The notes below the pieces were generated by a model that was not told the origin of the DNA, searched no databases, and saw only the letters and a program-made list of their open reading frames with translations. The position numbers were made by a program, and so were the translations under genes. 64,000 bases of DNA from CAYSCW01 sp964449165 (GTDB taxonomy: Bacteria > Acidobacteriota > Aminicenantia > Aminicenantales > Aminicenantaceae). Location: NCBI GenBank assembly GCA_964449165.1, contig CAYVAT010000005.1, forward strand, positions 71,117-135,116, written 5' to 3'. This document shows positions 8,160 through 17,176 of the stretch, in pieces. Within the stretch, counting starts at the first letter, position 1, and each line of letters starts with the position of its first letter.

Positions 8160-10493
8160 GTGATTAAGAGTAGCGGGAAACATTCATCAACCGGTCAGAA
8201 AGCCAGTGCTTATCGAGTCACTTCTGTCCAGCTGGCTCGCCATCTGGGGATTTTCGAGGCCACCATGATCGGTGTCGGGGCTATGATCGGTGCCGGTATA
8301 TTTGTCTTGACTGGAATAGCTGTGGGTATTGCTGGACCTTCGGCTGTTCTGGCCTTTGCCTTAAATGGTGTGGTTACGCTTTTTACCGCCCTGAGCTACG
8401 CGGAGCTTGCCAGTGCTATACCAGAAGCAGGAGGAGGATATTCTTACATCAAAAAAGTTATGCCCAATTCCATTGCCTTCATCTCGGGCTGGATGCTCTG
8501 GTTTGCCTATATCGTGGCCTGCGGCCTGTATGCTAAGGGGTTTGGCAGTTATTTTGTTGAATTATTCGAGCGCTATCTCCCTTCTATGACTGAATATCTC
8601 GTGGACTGGCTTGGCCGAAACGCTTCTGTGGCTTTATTCACGGTGGGAGTGGGGATTCTCTTCCTGGCTATCAACATCATCGGAACTCATGCCAGCGGAA
8701 AAACCGAAGATGTCATAACCCTGGCCAAAATTGCGATTCTGGCTGTGTTCATTTATTTCGGGATAAGACAGGTTGGAAAGATGCCCGCCATTACTAGAGA
8801 AAATTTCACGCCGCTTTTTCCACATGGTTTTCAAGGTATTTTGGCAGCTATGGGATTAACCTTCATCGCCTTCGAAGGCTATGATCTTATTGCCACTGTG
8901 AGCGAAGAAGTCAAGGAGCCCCGTCGCACCATCCCCAAAGCCATTCTCTATTCTCTGGCTATCACTGTTACCATTTACATTCTGGTTGTATTTGTTTGTC
9001 TAGGAGCTGTTCCTTCGGCCGAAGGGTTGCCCACCTGGGAGTTACTCGGAAAATACAAGGAGATCGGGATCATCCGAGCTGCACAGGGTTTCATGCCCAA
9101 GTTTGGGGTGATTCTGATCCTGGGCGGAGGGCTTTTTGCTACCTTGAGCGCTCTGAATGCGACGGTCCTGGCTTCCTCAAGGGTTGCTTTTTCCATGGGA
9201 CGGGATTGGATGCTGCCCAATGTGCTGAGCCGGGTGCATTCCATCAGAAGAACTCCTGTGATGGCCATCAGTATGAGCGGTCTTCTGTTTCTCTTGGTAG
9301 CGGTGTTTTTGCCTTTGGAGATCATCGGGATTTCAAGCAGCTTGCTCTTTCTCCTCACCTTCGCTCTGGTCAATGCAGCACTGCTCATGTATCGACGCAG
9401 GAGCACTTCTGCTCCTTCCTTTCGAGTGCCGCTGTTTCCGCTAACCCCTATTCTGGGCATTCTCACCAGTGCCGGATTAGCATTCTATCAATTGGTGAAG
9501 AATCCTTTGGCCCTGTTGCTGGCTGCAGGGTGGGTTTTGACAGGACTTTTAATATTCCTGATCTTCTTTTCAAACCGGGTTTCTATTGCCGATGTTCCTA
9601 AGACAATCATCACCCCAGAATTATTGACCCTGAAAAAGGCCAAGCGCTACAAAACTCTTGTCCCTCTGGCCAATCCTGATCGGGCAAGACCTTTGGTTGA
9701 GCTTGCGGGGAGGGTAGTCTGCCCGAGCCAGGGAGAAGTCCTTGCTCTGACTGTTGTGGATTTACCGGGTGTGGCAGGATATGATGAATCGCAGCCTTTT
9801 GTCAATGAGGCCCAGTTGGTCCTCAGCAAAGCTCATGAAGTGGCTGTCAGACAGAAAATTCCCTTTTCTTCTCTGTTGAAAATAGGTCGTTCTGCGGCTA
9901 AGGAAATTGTTGGAGTAGCTGCGGAACATAGGTGTCATCTGATTTTGATGGGTTATAAGAAAGACGAGGATCCCCTAGAAAATAGCATTATTCATCATGT
10001 GATATCCCATCAGCCCTGCGATATAGCTATCTTGAAAAGCGACAATATCTCTGTGGATATATTCAAGCGAGTGCTCATTCCTATCGCCGGAAGGGAAGTC
10101 CATGATAGACTAAAAGCGCGTTTTATCCACTGTCTCCTGCCTGGGGAAGAAAGCCAAATCACGTTGATGACTGTCATTCCCTTGGAGTCCGGTATAGTGC
10201 GCAGACAAAAGGCTTTGCAAACTCTCGAGCGGGCAACGAAACTTTATCATTTGCCTTCTGCCGAACTTGTTGTTGAGGAGAGTTCTCAGGTAGCCCAGGC
10301 TATCATCCAGCGGGCAAGAGACCATGATCTTTTAATCATGGGGATGCATGAGGAGCAGTGGCTTAAAGCTTTTTTCTTCGGTACGCTGGCCCAGCAGGTG
10401 GCTGGCCAGGTTCGGTGCGCTACCATTTTGACAAAAGTGCGGACTCCAAGGAAATCCGTGATCAGGAGCCTGTTTAAAATATCAAAGGATTAA
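8160..10493 (+). CDS. APC-family amino acid permease fused to two universal-stress domains (copy 2)
   Basis: A 777-residue paralogue of the gene before it, with the same order: APC permease (about 25-475, motif GVGAMIGAGIFVLTG, FIAFEGYD), then two UspA domains (about 490-630 and 640-765, the second with IMGMHEEQWLKAFFFGT). The C-terminal domains have drifted more than the permease core; the glycine-rich nucleotide loop of the last domain is degenerate compared with copy 1, so it may not bind ATP. GTG start with only a weak ribosome site. The pair looks like an old tandem duplication with possible split of substrates. Confidence 0.9.
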   Translation: MIKSSGKHSSTGQKASAYRVTSVQLARHLGIFEATMIGVGAMIGAGIFVLTGIAVGIAGPSAVLAFALNGVVTLFTALSYAELASAIPEAGGGYSYIKKVMPNSIAFISGWMLWFAYIVACGLYAKGFGSYFVELFERYLPSMTEYLVDWLGRNASVALFTVGVGILFLAINIIGTHASGKTEDVITLAKIAILAVFIYFGIRQVGKMPAITRENFTPLFPHGFQGILAAMGLTFIAFEGYDLIATVSEEVKEPRRTIPKAILYSLAITVTIYILVVFVCLGAVPSAEGLPTWELLGKYKEIGIIRAAQGFMPKFGVILILGGGLFATLSALNATVLASSRVAFSMGRDWMLPNVLSRVHSIRRTPVMAISMSGLLFLLVAVFLPLEIIGISSSLLFLLTFALVNAALLMYRRRSTSAPSFRVPLFPLTPILGILTSAGLAFYQLVKNPLALLLAAGWVLTGLLIFLIFFSNRVSIADVPKTIITPELLTLKKAKRYKTLVPLANPDRARPLVELAGRVVCPSQGEVLALTVVDLPGVAGYDESQPFVNEAQLVLSKAHEVAVRQKIPFSSLLKIGRSAAKEIVGVAAEHRCHLILMGYKKDEDPLENSIIHHVISHQPCDIAILKSDNISVDIFKRVLIPIAGREVHDRLKARFIHCLLPGEESQITLMTVIPLESGIVRRQKALQTLERATKLYHLPSAELVVEESSQVAQAIIQRARDHDLLIMGMHEEQWLKAFFFGTLAQQVAGQVRCATILTKVRTPRKSVIRSLFKISKD

Positions 10494-10595
10494 ATCCTAC
10501 AAAGGAAACTGGGCTTTTTTCCGCGTCGAGACGTATGATTTCTTTCGTCGGAGGCAGGGAATAATCATGGCCAAGCGTTCACGATGTTTGGATAG

Positions 10596-10742
10596 AACAT
10601 ACTGGAGTTAGCCTGGTTCATCAAGGCTGGTATGACTCCGGAAGAATCTTTGGCTGCTGTTACGACTAACGGAGATTTATGTGCAGGATGTTTCCTGCTT
10701 TTGCCATGGTCTTTCTTGGCAGTCGAGTCCATAGAAGATTAA
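10596..10742 (+). pseudogene. Remnant of an amidohydrolase (imidazolonepropionase-like)
   Basis: An open stretch of 48 codons with no start codon, bounded upstream by TAG at 10593. It reads LELAWFIKAGMTPEESLAA followed by VTTNGDLCAG, which matches the conserved segment near the C terminus of metal-dependent amidohydrolases (pattern M-V-x-A-G-M-T-P-x-E-A-L-x-A-A-T-x-N-x-A). The metal-binding HxH region and the rest of the enzyme are missing. The remainder of the 346-base gap 10494-10839 shows nothing else. Confidence 0.55.
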
Positions 10743-10839
10743 ATGTTGACTATTCTGCTAAAAATTCTTGAAATCGATTGTTGAGGAGAGGATACTATGG
10801 GGTGGATGAAAAAGATAATCAGTTGAAAGGAAGAAATTC

Positions 10840-12786
10840 ATGAAGAAAATTCAAAGAGCTAATATTTGGGTTAATGTACTGGCCGTTTTATTTTTATTTG
10901 CTGCACTTTCTATGACAAGTTCAGCCCTTCAGCAGTCAGAGGAGTTCAAGATATTCCAGACGGATACAAAAATCATCGTGGATGGGAACCTTAGTGACTG
11001 GGGTAAGGTTACGGAATTTCCTGTGAATTTAACACCTGAGGGAGAAAAGATAAAAGATGATCCAGGCATGATCATCAAAGCCTTGTTCACTTATGATCCA
11101 GAGAAATTCTATGCTGCGGTCAGAGCTAAAGACGACTCCTTCGAATTTCCCAGCCGAAGCTGGAGATACGGCGACGGCCTTTATTTAACATTCCTCAACC
11201 CCTACCAGGGAAACGAAAGCGACCAGTTCATAACCTTCGGGTTTTCTATCGAAGAAGAAAAGACGACCAAAGTAGTTGTTAACGAGAACGGTGTCTACTT
11301 TCCTGAAATAAATATAAAGGACGTGGATTTGAAAATCTTGCCTGACACACAAGAAGGAGAAATTATATACGAACTCTCGATCCCCTGGAAATATCTCGTG
11401 CCTTTTAAACCTTTTATCTATGATAGATGGGGAATAAATCTCATCTATGTGGACCGCGATCAAGGGAAAAGAAAAGTTAGCCTCCTTTATCCTGACCCAG
11501 GCTATGACACAGAGCTCTCCAAAAAGAGAAAAGGAGCGATTTTTCTTTTCGTCAATCATACTCCCTCTGACTTTGAATTCCAGACGACAATAAATGCCTC
11601 GCATTTTTATGAAGACGCCCAAAAAACCATTACCTGTGCCATCAATTCCCCTTCCAAGAGGACAGGATGGACGGTCAGATATGTGCTGAGTTCGATCTAT
11701 GGTAGTGAATCCTCTGTGAATGAAATATCCCTCGATAAGGGAATGAATAGATTCACATTTAACTTGAAAGAGCAGGATTATGGCACAGGTTCATACGACG
11801 TCAGCCTGGGAGTCATCGATGAGAATGAATCCCTTCGATTTACGGATAACCACAGATTCTTTGTGCTGAACCGCAGCGAGTTTGAGAGTTTCCAGAAGAG
11901 GATTGAGGAGATAAAAAAGGGAGATCTCTATGCAAAAAACCTGAGATTCAGAGAGAGTCTTCCCACATTGGAAATAAGGATCGAATGGATTCAGGAATAC
12001 ATGAAGCAGGCGCCGCCTTTTGCTGAGTTCGATTCCATGAAGGAATGGTATGAGGAGACAGAGCTGTTATTCAAGAATGTTGATGAGGGAAAGCCAGCTC
12101 TTTTTTTTCCAGGAACCATAGGGCGACTTGCTCACAGGTCAGAAATTGACGGCACACTCCAGCCCTATTCCGTTTATCTGCCAGAGGATTACGACGAGAA
12201 AAGCCCTATTCCTCTCTTTGTTACCCTACACGGCAGTGGTGTGGATGAGGAACGGACCGTTCTGGATGCGGCCAGGATTCTTTATAGAGCCCGGCAGAGG
12301 AGAAAACAGATGAAGATGATCGTAATGTCTCCAAAAGCAAGGGGCCTTTCTGACTGGTACCTGGGGAATTCTGGAAAAGAAGTGATCGAATGCATAGAAC
12401 ATATCAAAAAACTTTACAATATCGATGAGAAAAGAATCATCATGGATGGGTTTTCTATGGGCGGTTACGGCGCTTGGAGACTGTCGCTTCTGCATCCAGA
12501 TCTGTTCAAAGCTGTGATTGTTCGTTCAGGTGCCATTGAGCCTCCTCCTTACCTGAAGGGAGAAAATATTCTTGACCTTCTGGATAAGGGAAAAGGCTTG
12601 AATTTCTTCGTCATCCATGGAGATAAGGATAACGCTGTTCCTGTGGAGAATGCCCGAAAGGCTGTTGAGAAATTAAAAGAGCTGGGAATCAAACACCGAT
12701 ATGTGGAAGTCAAAGGAGCAGCTCACGGCGGATATGAAAAATGGGATGAGATTTTAGACTGGCTGATGACGATACTGGAAAAATAA
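10840..12786 (+). CDS. Exported esterase/prolyl-oligopeptidase-type hydrolase with N-terminal CBM9-like domain
   Basis: A 648-residue exported protein. A signal peptide (about 8-30) precedes a CBM9-like beta sandwich (about 35-240; opening with IIVDGNLSDWGKV, the usual start of these domains). A linker and helical region follows, then an alpha/beta-hydrolase domain (about 430-648) with oxyanion loop LHGSG and nucleophile Ser539 in GFSMGGYGAW, an aspartate near IHGDKDNAVP and a histidine in AAHGGYE. This catalytic part resembles feruloyl/acetyl-xylan esterases and PHB-depolymerase-like enzymes. A role in removing ester groups from plant polysaccharide is plausible, with the CBM9-like part holding the glycan. 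The ATG follows GAAAGGAAGAAATTC, an acceptable ribosome site. Confidence 0.88.
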   Translation: MKKIQRANIWVNVLAVLFLFAALSMTSSALQQSEEFKIFQTDTKIIVDGNLSDWGKVTEFPVNLTPEGEKIKDDPGMIIKALFTYDPEKFYAAVRAKDDSFEFPSRSWRYGDGLYLTFLNPYQGNESDQFITFGFSIEEEKTTKVVVNENGVYFPEINIKDVDLKILPDTQEGEIIYELSIPWKYLVPFKPFIYDRWGINLIYVDRDQGKRKVSLLYPDPGYDTELSKKRKGAIFLFVNHTPSDFEFQTTINASHFYEDAQKTITCAINSPSKRTGWTVRYVLSSIYGSESSVNEISLDKGMNRFTFNLKEQDYGTGSYDVSLGVIDENESLRFTDNHRFFVLNRSEFESFQKRIEEIKKGDLYAKNLRFRESLPTLEIRIEWIQEYMKQAPPFAEFDSMKEWYEETELLFKNVDEGKPALFFPGTIGRLAHRSEIDGTLQPYSVYLPEDYDEKSPIPLFVTLHGSGVDEERTVLDAARILYRARQRRKQMKMIVMSPKARGLSDWYLGNSGKEVIECIEHIKKLYNIDEKRIIMDGFSMGGYGAWRLSLLHPDLFKAVIVRSGAIEPPPYLKGENILDLLDKGKGLNFFVIHGDKDNAVPVENARKAVEKLKELGIKHRYVEVKGAAHGGYEKWDEILDWLMTILEK

Positions 12787-13347
12787 CTTATTCCGGAGAA
12801 ATAATACCCGATTCCCGAAAAATTTGGTTGAGAATAATTACTGTAATTGTGGATTGGAATTGTATTTTGGAATTGTTGTCGGACAATTGTAATTTACTAA
12901 TATATATAAAGTTAATCCTAAATTAACCTTGATTTTTATTCTTAAACAAGCATTTTTTGGGTCAAAATAACTCCTTTAAGAAATCTTCCATTACAGGGCA
13001 ATGTTCTATATACAACATTCTTAAACATGCAATTTTATCCCGAAATTAAGCCTTTAAGGCCTATTTTTAATAAATTTTTATCGTTTATATTAATATAATC
13101 AGTAAGATAGCGCAGCCCGAGCGCATTCTTCCCACACACATTACTTCCCACGATCCTTCTTCATACATTCACATTCTTTCAGCATTTTTGATATTCTTGT
13201 GCTTCATTTTTCAATATCGAACAATGAGAGATTGATAATTCAGTTTCTCTCAACAATTCCACCCTTAATTTAATTCTTCTCCTTGACTTGAAACGATTTT
13301 CCTCCAGTTGGATTTTATATATATGTATAGACGTATGCTATAATTTT
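12787..13347 (+). other. AT-rich intergenic region without a gene
   Basis: About 560 bases, clearly richer in A and T than the neighbouring genes, with frequent stops in all frames. It contains short direct repeats of GGAATTGT near 12857 and 12875 and several TTAA-rich runs, but no RNA fold, terminator or coding remnant that I could support. Confidence 0.5.
13336..13344 (+). promoter_or_regulatory. Possible extended -10 promoter element at the TonB-type gene
   Basis: TGCTATAAT fits an extended -10 box (TGnTATAAT) exactly, with no good -35. It ends only 3 bases before the ATG at 13348, so a transcript from it would begin at about 13351, inside the chosen start codon region. Either translation starts further in, or transcription starts elsewhere. 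Confidence 0.35.
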
Positions 13348-14310
13348 ATGAAGAGGTCATTGATTAAAGTGGGTTCTGATATCAAGAGGAAAAGCATCTG
13401 TTTTTTCCTGTCCCTTGCTGTCCACTTTCTCCTTTTTTATATCGTTTTACATTTGGTCTCTCCTGTAAAAGTTTATGATATCAAAGAAGAAATCACCAAT
13501 CTCATCATTGTTCCTCCTGAGAGACTGTTCATTCCCCAGGGGTATGATGATTTTAAAGAGGGTCACGATTTCGATGATTTGCTTCCGCGAGGAGGAGCAA
13601 GACAAAGAAGGCCTTCCCGTAGGACGGAAATATCTGGAGAAGAAGGAGCGCCTGGAGTTGAAGTCTCAGCTAAAGCTACAAACAATGTTCCGCCATCTGG
13701 AAGCCGCATGGAAAGCCAAGAAGCTCATATGCAAGCGGAGCTATTGTCACCTGAATCAAAGATGTCTTCAGGATTTAAACTAAAGCTGCCCCGAGACATC
13801 AACCCAAACCTTCCTCCAGATGATGATCTTAATCTCTCTCCTTATTTTGAAAGAGAAGGGAAAGATCTTTCCAAAATTGACAGAGACAAATTAGAGAAAA
13901 TTTTATCTCAATATCTTTACACGGATCTTTCAAGGATTCCCGCAGTAAAAGGCAAGTCTCCTTCAGGAAGCTTTGAAGACCGTCAAAGTCATGGTGAGGG
14001 AAAAGTATCATTCAACATAAAGGGTTACGATATCACACCCTGGGCCACTGAAGTGGTGAACAAAATCCAGACAAATTGGATTATTCCTTCTTCACAGAGT
14101 CAAAATATTAAGGGGACAGTCAGGTTTTTTGTGGTCGTTGACGCCGACGGAGGAATCACATCCATAGAGATGGTTGAATCGACGGAAGTTACGGCGCTTG
14201 ATCTTCTGGCTTTGAATGCCATAAATTCGAGCCTTCCTTTTCCCCGTCTCCCCGATGATTTTCCCTCTAAGAAATTGGAAGCCTATCTTGTGTTTCACTA
14301 CAATGATTAA
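13348..14310 (+). CDS. TonB-family protein
   Basis: A 320-residue inner-membrane protein with a single N-terminal transmembrane anchor (about 16-36), a long low-complexity periplasmic linker, and a C-terminal TonB domain (about 230-320: ITPWATEVVNKIQTNW, then GTVRFFVVVDADGGI and the closing PFPRLPDDF segment). Such proteins pass energy from the inner membrane to outer-membrane receptors, or act as TonB-like partners of other envelope proteins. ExbB and ExbD are not in the window. The start is uncertain: a TTG 20 codons upstream is in frame but has no ribosome site. The stop overlaps the next gene by 8 bases. Confidence 0.8.
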   Translation: MKRSLIKVGSDIKRKSICFFLSLAVHFLLFYIVLHLVSPVKVYDIKEEITNLIIVPPERLFIPQGYDDFKEGHDFDDLLPRGGARQRRPSRRTEISGEEGAPGVEVSAKATNNVPPSGSRMESQEAHMQAELLSPESKMSSGFKLKLPRDINPNLPPDDDLNLSPYFEREGKDLSKIDRDKLEKILSQYLYTDLSRIPAVKGKSPSGSFEDRQSHGEGKVSFNIKGYDITPWATEVVNKIQTNWIIPSSQSQNIKGTVRFFVVVDADGGITSIEMVESTEVTALDLLALNAINSSLPFPRLPDDFPSKKLEAYLVFHYND

Positions 14311-15349
14311 AAAATTATTTCCGCTTTTCTTATTGATGAGTATTGTTCTGCCCTCCGACGCTGATTGGATGAGAGATGTGTCTTCATATATAAGTAGTGG
14401 TAATTATAATGGAGCCATCGATTACTTGATAAGTCTTCCTGAAGAGGCCGGCAAGATCCCTGGTCCTGTCATATCCGGACTCCTCGCCTATTCCTACCAC
14501 AAGCTCCGGAATAACAGGATGGAGTATAAGTGGCTGGGAGAGTATTTCGAGAACTACAGGGGAGAAGAAATCATCTTCGATTTTCTCGATGATGCCACCT
14601 ACAAAGACATGTTGAATTATTTGATGGTCTGGAAGGTGAAGTATCCCTATGTCTCAGAAATGGCATTTGTCAAAAGCGATATCTACCAGGGCCCTTCACC
14701 GCCTGATAAGTTGATTGTCGGCATTGATATCGCGAGCGACGCCTATTACAAACTATCCGATGAGGGGGGAGTAATAAAAGGGGGTATCTTAAAACGGGGC
14801 TTCAACTCCATCTCTATAAAGGCCGATAATTTCTTCCAAAAGTCAGGAATCCGTACCTATTTTCTGGATCTGAAAAAGGGGGATTTGATCGTGAGCAAGC
14901 AAATCGAGATCGATATTCAGATAGAGTCTTCCGTTAAAGTCAAAAGGAAGATAGAAGTTACTGATAAACCTGTTGCAAACCCTGAATTCAAGATATCCAT
15001 GTTTGTGGGAAATGAGCTTGTCATCGAAAGCAAAAAATTGGCTTATGAAAACCTGCCTTTGAAACTTCACCTCCCTCCCTGGCCGGAGAATCGAAGTCCT
15101 TATGGGCCTATCTATGATAATAAATTCGCCTTGAATTCCTTTTCCATTCCGGAAGCTGTAGGAGCCTTATATGATTTGTTTAAAAAATTAAAGGATGGAA
15201 AAAAAGAAGAGAGCAAGCCAATGCCTGTCGAGAAGCAGATGCAGATCAGATCCTCTTTTATGAGAGAGGGTACGGGGGGAGAAGCAGAAGAGTTCAGAGC
15301 TGTTATTACCCTAAAAACAAAGCAGATAAAGACCGGTGCTTTTTATTGA
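14303..15349 (+). CDS. Exported protein coupled to the TonB-type gene
   Basis: A 348-residue protein. The ATG at 14303 lies inside the last codons of the TonB gene and gives a clean signal peptide (MIKKLFPLFLLMSIVLPSDA), so it is preferred over an in-frame ATG 16 codons earlier. The N-terminal part (about 20-110) is helical and TPR-like (SYISSGNYNGAIDYLI, ISGLLAYSYHKLRNN); the middle is a beta-rich module with IVGIDIASDAYYKLSD and repeated strand pairs. No catalytic motif is visible. Overlap with the TonB gene argues that the two act together at the envelope. Confidence 0.7.
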   Translation: MIKKLFPLFLLMSIVLPSDADWMRDVSSYISSGNYNGAIDYLISLPEEAGKIPGPVISGLLAYSYHKLRNNRMEYKWLGEYFENYRGEEIIFDFLDDATYKDMLNYLMVWKVKYPYVSEMAFVKSDIYQGPSPPDKLIVGIDIASDAYYKLSDEGGVIKGGILKRGFNSISIKADNFFQKSGIRTYFLDLKKGDLIVSKQIEIDIQIESSVKVKRKIEVTDKPVANPEFKISMFVGNELVIESKKLAYENLPLKLHLPPWPENRSPYGPIYDNKFALNSFSIPEAVGALYDLFKKLKDGKKEESKPMPVEKQMQIRSSFMREGTGGEAEEFRAVITLKTKQIKTGAFY

Positions 15350-15571
15350 TCTCATTTCGGCGATACTCTGCTTATGCAGAATAAGCCTTGTTCTAAAGTA
15401 ATAATGTGGAGGAAAAGGATCGCGTTATAAAATATGAGCGTTTTTGGTACGCAGAACTTATTCAGGAAGGCTGGGGGAGCCAGACTCTCTCAAGTCCAGC
15501 TCCCCATGGATTATTGATCGCGCTCAAGTTGTGCCGGCTCGTGACCATTAATCCGAATCCTGGAATGGGCA

Positions 15572-17176
15572 TCATTTGGCTTTCTTCTTTGCCTCTTTTT
15601 TCTTTGTCTCTTTTTCTGCTTTTTTCATTGCCTCTATCTTTTCCATTTTTTCCAGCTTCTTTTTTAGCTCTGCTTTCTTTTCAGGATCTTCGGTCTCTTC
15701 AATCAATTTTTTGAGCTCTTCCTTCTTCTGGTACCATTCTTCATTCAGCTCGATATTCGGGTTAACTTCTACAAATTTGTCAACCTTTACCGCAGCGGTA
15801 ACTGCAGCTTTCTCTTGCTTCAGCTTTTTTTTCATTTCTTGAATCTTCAGAAGTTCTTCTTCAATCTGCTTCTTTTTCTCGGCGTTTTCCTCTTTTTTGA
15901 GCATTTCTTTAAGCTTCTTTTCTTTGAGCATGATAGCTTCTTTTTTCTTCCTCAGCTCTTTTTCTTTCATCGCCAGCAATTTCACCTTGATCAACTTTTT
16001 CTTCTCAGGATCGTCTGTGTTGTTCAACAGTTCCTTCAGCTCTTGTTCCTTGGTCGATATGCCTGTTTCCTCAGAAGCCATTTCTTTTATTCTCTGCAGC
16101 TCCAGAAGTTTCTTCTTGATCAACTCTCTCTTTTCTGGATCTTCTGTTTTGGCAAGCTCTTCTTTGAGTGACTTTTCTTTTTTCATGATTTCTTCTTGTT
16201 TCTTATGCTCTTCTTTCTTTTTTTCATCAGACTCATCTTGATAAAGAGGTTGGGTCGTATCTTTGGAGTCATCTTGGATCACTGTTTCATCCTGGGTGCT
16301 ATTCTGGGCAGTGAGGGCGGCATTTTTTGAGATCTTTGGATCAGCGAAGGCCAGCATCAGAAAACAGAACAGCGGGATAATGATCAGCAACTTTGCTTTT
16401 GCCCATCTTTTGGACTTGTTCTTTGTCATCATGGTTATCCTCCTTTTGATGAGCGAGCGGCTAAAATTGTTTGTGACTTCAAACAATTTCAAACCCACAT
16501 GCTGCTCCAGGATGAGCAGCTGGTATCTCGCCCTGCTGCAGCCCTGCGCAATGACTGCATTGTCAGCCAAGTACTCATGAGTCTCTTTTAAGGATTTTTT
16601 GTATGGCCATACAAAAGGATTAAACCATTGGACAATAGTAAGCAATTCAAGAGCAATGAGATCTATGGAATGATGCTGTTTTATATGAGCCAATTCATGA
16701 GCGAGGATTCTTTGAAAATCCCGTTCAGAGATATGGGACTTGTTGATGAAGATAAAGTTGAAAAAAGAAAAGGGTGCAGAGTCGTTTTCTATAAACACAG
16801 CTTTTACTTGGTCGTATTCATGAAATCCATTTTTCTTTATCAGAAGAAGCAACTGAATAAGTTGATACGCAAAACGCACCAGCAGGAGCCCGGCACCAAG
16901 GAGAAAAATCAACCAGAGGATATCTGTGATTCCTATAGAGTGAGCCTGAACTCCGACAGGCTGAGCAAAGACATGCGTTGGTTCTGAAAGAGAACTTGAG
17001 ACAAAAGGGGAAGGGATGTTGAGAAGGGGGAGAGTAAATGAAGCAGGAATGGAGAGAAGGAGATAAAATCTGTTTAGCTGGAAAAAAGTTTCCTTTTTCA
17101 GAAAGAGCCAGTAGAAGGAATAGAATAGAGCCAGACAGATACTGGATTCGAAGAGATACTGAAGAGGACTATTCAT
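15572..17176 (-). CDS. M56-family (BlaR1/MecR1-like) membrane metalloprotease with charged C-terminal repeats
   Basis: A 534-residue inner-membrane protease. Three hydrophobic segments (about 9-26, 37-55, 84-113) precede the zinc site HELAH (160-164), with the likely third ligand in ETHEYLAD (about 201); a fourth membrane segment lies at 261-278. In BlaR1 the next part is a penicillin-binding sensor. Here it is replaced by about 250 residues of lysine/glutamate-rich coiled coil containing four copies of a unit of about 31 residues (near 335, 378, 420 and 486), three with the core DPEK. The start overlaps the end of the BlaI-type gene by 8 bases, so repressor and protease are made together. 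By family logic it should cut the repressor when its outer part senses a signal; the signal is unknown. Confidence 0.9.
   Translation of the reverse strand: MNSPLQYLFESSICLALFYSFYWLFLKKETFFQLNRFYLLLSIPASFTLPLLNIPSPFVSSSLSEPTHVFAQPVGVQAHSIGITDILWLIFLLGAGLLLVRFAYQLIQLLLLIKKNGFHEYDQVKAVFIENDSAPFSFFNFIFINKSHISERDFQRILAHELAHIKQHHSIDLIALELLTIVQWFNPFVWPYKKSLKETHEYLADNAVIAQGCSRARYQLLILEQHVGLKLFEVTNNFSRSLIKRRITMMTKNKSKRWAKAKLLIIIPLFCFLMLAFADPKISKNAALTAQNSTQDETVIQDDSKDTTQPLYQDESDEKKKEEHKKQEEIMKKEKSLKEELAKTEDPEKRELIKKKLLELQRIKEMASEETGISTKEQELKELLNNTDDPEKKKLIKVKLLAMKEKELRKKKEAIMLKEKKLKEMLKKEENAEKKKQIEEELLKIQEMKKKLKQEKAAVTAAVKVDKFVEVNPNIELNEEWYQKKEELKKLIEETEDPEKKAELKKKLEKMEKIEAMKKAEKETKKKEAKKKAK

Noticed and set aside
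13090..13140. A GC-richer patch in the AT-rich gap as a possible tRNA or small RNA
   Set aside because: No cloverleaf pairing, no conserved T-loop sequence and no clear terminator.
15370..15386. GCTTATGCAGAATAAGC hairpin as a terminator after the TonB-coupled gene
   Set aside because: The stem has six pairs and no U run follows.
15576..16241. Plus-strand frames rich in phenylalanine, serine and leucine
   Set aside because: They are the complement of the lysine/glutamate repeats in the M56 protease; codons for K and E read backwards give long open F/S/L frames.
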